Part shown: positions 1-5,007 of the stretch, in pieces
How the letters are laid out: every line of letters begins with the position of its first letter
Numbering within the stretch: position 1 is the stretch's first letter
DNA from: Candidatus Latescibacterota bacterium
Lineage (GTDB): Bacteria; Latescibacterota; UBA2968; UBA8231
DNA length: 5,007 bases
Assembly (NCBI GenBank): GCA_003529325.1
Contig: DPVW01000388.1
Span: forward strand, 1-5,007
Direction of reading: 5' to 3'
Notes under the pieces: model-generated
Databases searched by the model: none
What the model was told of the DNA's origin: nothing
Seen by the model: the letters and a program-made list of their open reading frames with translations, nothing else
Program-made: the position numbers and the translations under genes

Positions 1-2954
1 TGCCGTACGAGACCTGGCTTCTCATACCAGAATCGCGGTGCTGCCACCACGCCGATGCTGAGACCGAGATAGTCGGGCACGGCACCCACGAGTCCCGCCC
101 AACCGGGACGCCGCAACAGCACAGCATCATTGCCGGCGCCACCCTCTTTCGTCATTGGGGTCATGTGGAATCGTGCCGTCGATTGCACGGAAGTAAAACT
201 GACGAGACAGAATGTCAGCAACAGCAATGTGGCGCAGGTCAGCAGCGTCCGCATCGGTCGCCGACGCATCTGCGCCACGCCGAGAAGAAAGGCTCGTCCT
301 ACCATGGCCGTGCGCCGCGACTCGGTGCGATGTCGAGCCACCACAACCGAGACGCTGCGCTGTAATTGGTCGTTGAGCCGTCCCATACCGATGGTGGTGA
401 CGACGATGCTGAGGGCGAGGATCAGGAAACCGACAAGGACCACGAGTGGATACAATGTCAGGTCGAAAGCGGGATGGGAGTAACGCAACACACCGAAGGC
501 CAAGAGAAACAGAAGCGCCGCGCCACCCACCTGTCGGTGCACATTCTTGGACTCGAACAGGAGGCGTTCGGCGAATACCGAGAATGGCAGCAACATCAGC
601 AAAACGAACAGAACCCCGGTGACGGCGTCGGTTACCAGGGCGGCAATGGCACGATGGGCTCTTGCCGCCAGACTCCACGCCTCACGCTGAGTCCCGTTCC
701 GTTGCGCCAGACGCCTACTTCGTTCGTGTAGTTGACGCAGGGGCTGAGAGGTGATCCCGTGACTTTGCAGATTGTCGAGGCGTTGTTGGTTCAACTCCGT
801 CAGATCGACTGCAACTCGCTGTGCCAGTCCGGTCACAATCGGCGCTGCCGCCGGACCCAGGCCGGCGCCGAAGGGATCACCGGCGCCGCCTCCGAGCAAC
901 AGAAGCCGTTGACCGACGCCCAGGCCACCACTTGTCATCACCACCTTCACGGGGCGTTCGGGGGGCACGAAGAATACCCCTACTCGCTCCTTGCGGGGAC
1001 CGGCACCGTCGTAATAGCCGTCCTTCTTGATTACCGCTGCCGTCGCCGGCAGGGTCAGACCGAAGCGCTGCAGATCGGCATCTGTCTCACCATCGAGCAG
1101 ACGAGCGTGATCCAGGGTCAACAGACTTCGTGGGTCGAACAGATCGGGCAGGACGATGGGCCGCACCCGGAAGCCGACCAACGTTCGTTCCTCTTCATTG
1201 TGATCCATCAACACCCGCGACGGATGGGTCACCGCGCTGGCGGCGCCACGATCGACGACGGTATGTAGCCTGCCACTCTCCCGATCAGCCGCATAAGCCT
1301 CCAGATCGACCGGTTTCAGATAGAGTGTCCGCGCTTCCAGCCCGCGTAGTTCGTAGCTGCCATCCGCCGCGGTGATGGCAAGAATGTCAGGACGTACACC
1401 GGCCAACACGTGCTGCAAGGAGCGCACCCGAACCAGCGCACCCGGCACGGGTGCATCCGGCTCGAAAGCACCGGCGCCCCAGGTTACGAAACGTCCCGTC
1501 AGAACCCCATACGAGTCCTTGGCCCGCGCCGGTTGCCAGTCCGCCTCGGGGTCGTCGAGTAGGGCCGGCAGCAGACTCAACACAAAACCGGCTTGCCGTG
1601 TCAGACCGGCCACATCCACCTTGTCGAAGTGATCTGCGGGAGAGTCAAACAGTGGCCGGCTGTCCCCTGCCGTGACCATTGTCAGCCCCAAAAATCCTGC
1701 CAGACTGGCAACGGCCCCGTCCACGGGGATCGGCTCCGGCATGCGGCCGATATCACGACGCACAGCGAGAGGCTTCAGGGCGCCGCCCAGGATCGGCTCC
1801 CCCGCAAGTCGCGCTGCCTCATAGCGCTCGGCCAGGTCCTCGACGCGATGAAACAGCGTGGGTCGTACGGTGCGCACGCGGTAGGGGGCACCCGCCTGTT
1901 GCAAAGCCACCGTCGCCCCCCGTGAACTGAGATCCAGACCCAGCACGGTGCGGATACGCAGTCCTTCCAGTCGGTTCTGCAGCGGTGTAGCCGCCGCCGT
2001 GCCTGCCTCCCGCTGGCGCAGCATATCGACGAAGTTGCGCATGCCTGCCAGCCCCTGAAAGTGCCCTGGCGCGGCGACGAGAATCACCGTGCGGGCGGGC
2101 GGCTGTTGCAGTAACCGCCGCGCCAGTTCGAGCCACACCGCGACCCCCGATGCCTGGTCAGCGCCGGGCGCCAAAGCCGGTACGGGGGAGATCGCATCGT
2201 AGTAACTGGCGATAACGACGGCCTCTTGCTGCAGGTTCGGATCCGCCCCTTGGACGACGGCGACCAGCGTCGTCCCCTGAGCATCCAACCAGTCCATGCG
2301 CCCCGTCAGTCTCGCCACGGGCACCGGCGTTACCTGGCGCAGTCGGCGGGCAACCGCCACCTCGGCGTAGAACCGAGGCATATCGGCACTCGCCGACAGA
2401 AAATGCCTGGCGCCATCCGTTCGATGGGCAGCCTCGGTGACGTCCACATCATCGACTGCGAGAAAGATGACCGCCGCGGCACCCGCGTCGAAGACTCGGA
2501 CCCAATCGTCAGCGCTGTTGTAATCGAGCAGTACGATCGCCCCCTGCAGATCCACAGCATCGATCTGCACTGTACCCGTTCCGGTGAGGTAGACGAGTCG
2601 ACCCTCCACCCCTTCGCCACCCGTCGTCGACGTTCGCGCCATATTCGGCCACATGACGTGCAGTTGGTGCGTGGCGCCGGCGATCATGATGGATGCACCG
2701 AGGTCTATCGGCACCGGCACGTGAAAAGACCGGTGGTAGACGGCATCGCTGCCCGCCGCCCGCAGATGTGCCTCGATCTGTGTTGCAGCTGTCGCCGCAC
2801 CGGGGTAGCCCGTAACACGACTCCGATGGCCAGACAGCTGGCGCAAGTGCCCCTGCAGGACGGCTCCCAGTTCGGCCTGGGCCGCCCACGTCTGACTCCC
2901 CGCAGTGAGCGCCAGGCAGAGAATGATTTGACATGTCGAGGCGACGACGCGCAT
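1..2954 (-). CDS. Secreted M28-peptidase-like (probably inactive) domain fused to FtsX-like ABC permease, C-terminus cut by window edge
   Basis: Reading the minus strand from ATG 2954 gives 984 codons with no stop to the window edge. Residues 1-25 form a signal peptide (hydrophobic core IILCLALTAG, likely cleavage after TWA). Residues about 115-170 resemble a protease-associated (PA) domain. Residues about 225-465 follow the M28 aminopeptidase fold, with PGADQASGVA, the GLAG segment, GLDLSS and a C-terminal SPADHFDKVD. However, the first metal His is Tyr251, the Glu-Glu pair is His298-Phe299 and the last His is Asp437; only Asp266 and Asp341 remain. Residues about 484-550 resemble a carboxypeptidase-regulatory beta domain (VPGALVRVR, ADGSYELRGL). 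An amphipathic helical stretch (about 711-770) leads into membrane segments near 770-792, 809-824 and 832-855. RRRPMRTLLTCATLLLLTF (about 897-915) is typical of the first FtsX/MacB helix. I infer an envelope protein whose outer domain senses or binds a ligand and which works with an unseen ABC ATPase. The start is uncertain: an in-frame GTG at 2972 would give a more basic N-terminus (MKATARMR). Confidence 0.88.
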   Translation of the reverse strand, partial: MRVVASTCQIILCLALTAGSQTWAAQAELGAVLQGHLRQLSGHRSRVTGYPGAATAATQIEAHLRAAGSDAVYHRSFHVPVPIDLGASIMIAGATHQLHVMWPNMARTSTTGGEGVEGRLVYLTGTGTVQIDAVDLQGAIVLLDYNSADDWVRVFDAGAAAVIFLAVDDVDVTEAAHRTDGARHFLSASADMPRFYAEVAVARRLRQVTPVPVARLTGRMDWLDAQGTTLVAVVQGADPNLQQEAVVIASYYDAISPVPALAPGADQASGVAVWLELARRLLQQPPARTVILVAAPGHFQGLAGMRNFVDMLRQREAGTAAATPLQNRLEGLRIRTVLGLDLSSRGATVALQQAGAPYRVRTVRPTLFHRVEDLAERYEAARLAGEPILGGALKPLAVRRDIGRMPEPIPVDGAVASLAGFLGLTMVTAGDSRPLFDSPADHFDKVDVAGLTRQAGFVLSLLPALLDDPEADWQPARAKDSYGVLTGRFVTWGAGAFEPDAPVPGALVRVRSLQHVLAGVRPDILAITAADGSYELRGLEARTLYLKPVDLEAYAADRESGRLHTVVDRGAASAVTHPSRVLMDHNEEERTLVGFRVRPIVLPDLFDPRSLLTLDHARLLDGETDADLQRFGLTLPATAAVIKKDGYYDGAGPRKERVGVFFVPPERPVKVVMTSGGLGVGQRLLLLGGGAGDPFGAGLGPAAAPIVTGLAQRVAVDLTELNQQRLDNLQSHGITSQPLRQLHERSRRLAQRNGTQREAWSLAARAHRAIAALVTDAVTGVLFVLLMLLPFSVFAERLLFESKNVHRQVGGAALLFLLAFGVLRYSHPAFDLTLYPLVVLVGFLILALSIVVTTIGMGRLNDQLQRSVSVVVARHRTESRRTAMVGRAFLLGVAQMRRRPMRTLLTCATLLLLTFCLVSFTSVQSTARFHMTPMTKEGGAGNDAVLLRRPGWAGLVGAVPDYLGLSIGVVAAPRFWYEKPGLVR

Positions 2955-3030
2955 CCTTGCCGTTGCCTTCACTGGGAACACTTCAACCTTTGTACGAAGA
3001 ACATGGACGCGGAAGGTGTCTGCATTAGGG
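2955..3030. promoter_or_regulatory. Divergent intergenic region between the M28/FtsX gene and the sigma factor operon
   Basis: This 76-base stretch separates two divergent starts and must hold the 5' signals of both genes unless one is transcribed from farther away. For the minus-strand gene, GAAGG (plus-strand 2966-2970) lies 11 bases before ATG 2954, a rather long spacing, and AAGG directly abuts the ATG. For the plus-strand gene, GGAAGG at 3011-3016 lies 14 bases before ATG 3031, also long. I see no convincing housekeeping sigma-70 -35/-10 pair on either strand. The compactness means the two transcription units could influence each other. Confidence 0.55.
2975..2998 (+). promoter_or_regulatory. 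Possible ECF-type promoter (GGAAC, 15 bases, CGAA)
   Basis: GGAAC at 2975-2979 matches the -35 core preferred by many ECF sigma factors. After 15 bases comes CGAA (2995-2998), a weak match to ECF -10 elements such as CGTC or TCTGA. Transcription would begin near 3004-3006, leaving a leader of about 25 bases before ATG 3031 that contains GGAAGG. This would fit autoregulation by the sigma factor encoded just downstream, which is common for the family. It is a short-motif match only, so it is weak evidence. Confidence 0.3.
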
Positions 3031-3648
3031 ATGACGGTTTCACACACACATCTGCACATTCATGGTGCCGATCAGGACCGGGGAGAAGATAACGCCCGCG
3101 TCGATGGCATCCTGTCTGGTGACGACACCGCCTTCCGCGCTTTGGTCGTCGAATATCACCCCCTCGCCTTCAGTCTTGCATACCGCTCGCTGGGGGACAC
3201 AGAGGATGCCGAGGAGGTCGTGCAGGACGCATTCGTCAAGATCCACGGTGCCCTCGACGGTTTTCGCGGCGAAGCCTCTTTGAAGACGTGGATTCTGCGC
3301 ATCGTCTGGCGCCTGAGTCTGAATCGACGCCGTGATCGGGCTCGCAGCGCCTGGCGACGTCTGGGTCTGCACCAAGGTGACGAAGATGTTGCCACCTACA
3401 CCGCAGGTCCACCCGCCGAATCGCCTGAGGCTTCGCTGTTGGCCCAGGAAAGACGGCGACTCGTGCGCGACGTCGTCGACGACCTGCCACCGACTCTGCG
3501 CGAAGTATTGATACTCAACAGCTTCGAGGAACTCGGCTACGAAGAGATTGCCCGCATCCTCGACATCCCTGTTGGCACTGTCAGTTCCCGCATCTATGCG
3601 GCCCGGCGTAAGCTGGCCGCGCGTCTGCGGCGACTGGGGCCGACGTAA
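3031..3648 (+). CDS. RNA polymerase sigma factor, ECF subfamily (sigma-70 family)
   Basis: This is a 205-residue protein of normal ECF length. It directs RNA polymerase to a dedicated promoter set, usually in response to envelope or other external stress. Region 2 spans about residues 32-101 and shows DAEEVVQDAFVKIH and then LKTWILRIVWRLSLNRRR, the typical core-binding and -10-recognition helices. Region 4 spans about 151-201, with LPPTLREVLIL, the helix-turn-helix YEEIARILDIPVGTVSSRIY and a basic tail. There is no region 1.1 or 3. The N-terminus is odd: alternating histidines at 5, 7, 9 and 11 (HTHLHIH) precede region 2. An in-frame GTG at 3016 would add five residues; ATG 3031 is preferred because GGAAGG at 3011-3016 overlaps the GTG and could serve only the ATG. 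The stop is 19 bases before the next gene, a putative anti-sigma factor. The specific ECF group and target genes cannot be named. Confidence 0.93.
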   Translation: MTVSHTHLHIHGADQDRGEDNARVDGILSGDDTAFRALVVEYHPLAFSLAYRSLGDTEDAEEVVQDAFVKIHGALDGFRGEASLKTWILRIVWRLSLNRRRDRARSAWRRLGLHQGDEDVATYTAGPPAESPEASLLAQERRRLVRDVVDDLPPTLREVLILNSFEELGYEEIARILDIPVGTVSSRIYAARRKLAARLRRLGPT

Positions 3649-3655
3649 CACACCT

Positions 3656-3660
3656 GGAGA
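3656..3660 (+). promoter_or_regulatory. Ribosome binding site fixing the start of the anti-sigma-like gene
   Basis: GGAGA lies 7 bases before ATG 3668, the best-placed Shine-Dalgarno in the window. It decides the start against an upstream in-frame ATG at 3548, which would lie inside the sigma factor gene and add a non-conserved 40-residue extension. Confidence 0.65.
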
Positions 3661-3667
3661 ATTTGGT

Positions 3668-4033
3668 ATGTTGGACATGTGGTGGCCCCGACGCCGGCGC
3701 GCCTCTGCGTTGTCGGCTTTCGCAGACGGCGAACTGACAGGTGCGGCGGCGGATCGTGTCGCCGAACGCCTGGTCTTCGATGCGGCACAGCGGCAGAAGC
3801 TCGACGACCTGCGCCGTGTCGACAACATCGCCGCCGCTGCGCTGACCTTCTCACCCGCCCCCGAACCGGACCCCGAGGCGTCGGCGGATGCCGTCCTGGC
3901 GCGGTTGACCAAAGTGCCGACATCAGCGCCCGTGGCCTCACGCAACTGGACACCGACTGTCGTTGCCTCCGTGGGTCTGCTGGTCACGGCGGGTGTCGCT
4001 TTCGCCGGCCTCAAACGACGGGGATGGGTCTGA
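3668..4033 (+). CDS. Small single-pass membrane protein, putative anti-sigma factor
   Basis: This is a 121-residue protein starting 19 bases after the sigma factor stop. The N-terminal part (about residues 12-52) has the pattern of an anti-sigma domain: ALSAFADGELTG followed by a helix ending QRQKLDDLRRVD, comparable to the LSAYLDGEL-type opening of many sigma-binding proteins. A Pro/Ala/acidic linker (about 60-92) leads to one hydrophobic segment (about 95-115, TPTVVASVGLLVTAGVAFAG), and the protein ends with a short basic tail, KRRGWV. The expected layout is a cytoplasmic N-terminus holding the sigma factor at the inner membrane. There are no cysteines and no His-x3-Cys-x2-Cys motif, so it is not a zinc-binding (ZAS-type) anti-sigma factor. 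Almost nothing would project outside the membrane, so how it senses a signal is unclear. The role rests on gene order plus a short motif; a plain hypothetical membrane protein is the alternative. Confidence 0.78.
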   Translation: MLDMWWPRRRRASALSAFADGELTGAAADRVAERLVFDAAQRQKLDDLRRVDNIAAAALTFSPAPEPDPEASADAVLARLTKVPTSAPVASRNWTPTVVASVGLLVTAGVAFAGLKRRGWV

Positions 4034-4050
4034 TGATTGGCCCCCGTAAT

Positions 4051-4055
4051 GAAGG
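4051..4055 (+). promoter_or_regulatory. Ribosome binding site supporting the GTG start of accD
   Basis: GAAGG lies 9 bases before GTG 4065. It supports this start over the later in-frame ATG at 4083, which would remove the conserved opening of the protein (MNWIERM). Confidence 0.45.
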
Positions 4056-4064
4056 TGAGCGGAC

Positions 4065-4937
4065 GTGAACTGGATCGAGAGAATGAAGTCCGGGATCCTG
4101 ACGCGAATCAAGCGCGAGATCCCGGAGGGCATCTGGAGCAAGTGCAAGAAATGTGGTGAAACCACCTATCAGCAAGCCCTCGAGCGTAGCGCCTTCGTTT
4201 GCCCGCACTGTCACAATCATTTCGCCATCGGTCACGAACGGTATGTGGAGTTGCTCACCGACAGCGGCAGCTTTGTCGAATTGAACACCGACATCACCAC
4301 CGCCGATCCATTGAAGTTCCGTGATCATCGCCGCTACAGCGAACGCATCCGCGAAGCCCGTAAAAACAGCGGCATGAAGGAGGCGATCCGCACCGGCGTG
4401 TGCACCATCGGTGGCAACCCCGTCGCTCTGGGAATAATGGATACGCGATACATCCTTGGCAGCATGGGTGGCGCCACGGGCGAAAAGATCGCACGCCTCA
4501 TCGATCGTGCCCTGGCGGACCGACGGGCACTGGTCCTGGTCTGCCAGTCCGGGGGTGCCCGCATGCAGGAGAGCACTTTCTCTCTCATGCAGATGGCCAA
4601 GATCAGCGCCCGACTCAAGCGTTTCGCCATTGCCGGTGGTCTGTACATCACGGTACTCACCGACCCCACCTATGGTGGCGTCACCGCCAGCTTCGCCATG
4701 CTCGGTGACATTACAATCGCCGAACCGGGGGCTCGCATCGGCTTCGCCGGCCAATCGGTGATCAAGCAGTTCATGGGAATCGAACAATTGCCCGAAGGTT
4801 TCCAGATCGCCGAGACCGTGCTCGACCACGGCTTCGTCGATCGTGTCGTACCCCGTCCAGAGATGACATCGACGCTGGCGCGGTTGATCTCACTACTAGG
4901 AGCCACTGACAGCGACGCCACACTGCGCGCCGGCTGA
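4065..4937 (+). CDS. accD: Acetyl-CoA carboxylase carboxyltransferase subunit beta
   Basis: AccD pairs with AccA to move the carboxyl group from carboxybiotin (on AccB) to acetyl-CoA, making malonyl-CoA, the first committed step of fatty acid synthesis in the cytoplasm. The 290-residue length is close to the usual 280-305. The N-terminus shows the family's four-cysteine zinc ribbon: C27-K-K-C30 and C46-P-H-C49, preceded by IPEGIWSKC. The crotonase-like carboxyltransferase core follows, with GSMGGATGEKIARLIDRA (about 132-149), SGGARMQESTFSLMQMAK (about 162-179), DPTYGGVTASFAMLGDI (about 200-216), GARIGFAGQSVIKQ (about 222-235) and the C-terminal QLPEGFQIAE (about 241-250). The start is GTG, and no ATG fits the family N-terminus. 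It follows the anti-sigma-like gene by 31 bases on the same strand with no visible terminator, so read-through transcription is possible. No accA or folC is visible in the window. No oddities or broken residues are seen. Confidence 0.97.
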   Translation: MNWIERMKSGILTRIKREIPEGIWSKCKKCGETTYQQALERSAFVCPHCHNHFAIGHERYVELLTDSGSFVELNTDITTADPLKFRDHRRYSERIREARKNSGMKEAIRTGVCTIGGNPVALGIMDTRYILGSMGGATGEKIARLIDRALADRRALVLVCQSGGARMQESTFSLMQMAKISARLKRFAIAGGLYITVLTDPTYGGVTASFAMLGDITIAEPGARIGFAGQSVIKQFMGIEQLPEGFQIAETVLDHGFVDRVVPRPEMTSTLARLISLLGATDSDATLRAG

Positions 4938-4951
4938 CCCGGTCCTCACGA

Positions 4952-5007
4952 TTGACAGCGCGCCATCTGGTTCCGATCGCGTTGCTGACGGCCCTTACCG
5001 CCGAGTC
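4952..5007 (+). CDS. Possible start of an exported protein, cut by the right edge
   Basis: After the accD stop a frame stays open to the window end. A TTG at 4952 would begin LTARHLVPIALLTALTAES (first residue read as Met), a short basic start and hydrophobic core that looks like a signal peptide. There is no clear Shine-Dalgarno, and only 18 complete codons are visible, so this is a tentative call. The gap to accD would be 14 bases. A non-coding stretch or a start lying beyond the window is equally possible. The visible residues do not resemble FolC, which follows accD in many genomes. Confidence 0.35.
   Translation, partial: MTARHLVPIALLTALTAE

Noticed and set aside
127..678. Minus-strand open frame of 183 codons
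   Set aside because: It is on the same strand as the large permease gene but in another frame; the real frame here gives membrane helices and the FtsX-type start, while this one is Arg/His-rich without structure.
732..1268. Plus-strand open frame of 178 codons
   Set aside because: It is opposite the regulatory-domain part of the large minus-strand gene; the Gln/His-rich translation has no domain and no good ribosome binding site.
3041..3063. CA-rich stretch as a microsatellite or regulatory repeat
   Set aside because: It is short and imperfect, and it is explained as coding sequence for the His-rich N-terminus of the sigma factor.
2226..3092. Plus-strand open frame of 288 codons
   Set aside because: It lies opposite the M28-like coding frame, has an Arg/His-rich composition typical of antisense frames in GC-rich DNA, shows no recognisable domain, and would run into the sigma factor start.
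3548..3667. N-terminal extension of the anti-sigma-like protein from an upstream in-frame ATG
   Set aside because: It would overlap 101 bases of the sigma factor coding region, has no Shine-Dalgarno, and the later ATG 3668 has a well-spaced GGAGA.
3040..4014. Minus-strand open frame of 324 codons
   Set aside because: It is antisense to both the clear ECF sigma factor and the anti-sigma-like gene, with low-complexity composition and no family motif.
4017..4046. Possible terminator between the anti-sigma-like gene and accD (GGGG then CCCCC)
   Set aside because: The G and C runs could pair only across a long loop, and no T-run follows, so it does not look like an intrinsic terminator.
4011..4829. 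Minus-strand open frame of 272 codons
   Set aside because: It is the antisense shadow of accD, whose plus-strand frame has unmistakable family motifs; the His/Asp/Gly-rich translation matches no family I know.

Overview
The window is GC-rich, tightly coding bacterial chromosomal DNA. A signal peptide followed by a periplasmic-type domain and FtsX-like membrane segments, an ECF sigma factor with a membrane anti-sigma candidate, and a bacterial-type accD together suggest an environmental, probably Gram-negative (diderm) bacterium. The phylum cannot be fixed from this sequence. Large carboxypeptidase-regulatory/FtsX permeases make me think of Latescibacterota-, Gemmatimonadota-, Acidobacteriota- or Planctomycetota-like genomes, but this is only an impression.

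Layout. The left 59% (1-2954, minus strand) is one uninterrupted reading frame that runs off the left edge. I translated 984 codons without a stop. It encodes a signal peptide, a PA-like domain, an M28 (aminopeptidase-like) domain with most metal and catalytic residues replaced, a carboxypeptidase-regulatory-like beta domain, an amphipathic helical stretch, and then membrane segments ending in an FtsX/MacB-type permease start. Divergently from it, on the plus strand, lie an ECF sigma factor (3031-3648) and a small single-pass membrane protein (3668-4033) that looks like its anti-sigma factor. These are followed 31 bases later by accD (4065-4937), the carboxyltransferase beta subunit of acetyl-CoA carboxylase. 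The last 56 bases may open a further exported protein.

How they may work together. The sigma/anti-sigma pair is probably a cotranscribed signalling unit. A GGAAC element in the short divergent intergenic region is compatible with self-regulation and might also affect the permease gene. accD is a housekeeping gene for fatty acid synthesis and may be partly co-transcribed with the sigma operon. The most unusual item is the large minus-strand protein: a secreted, apparently inactive M28 peptidase fold fused to an ABC-type (FtsX-like) permease.
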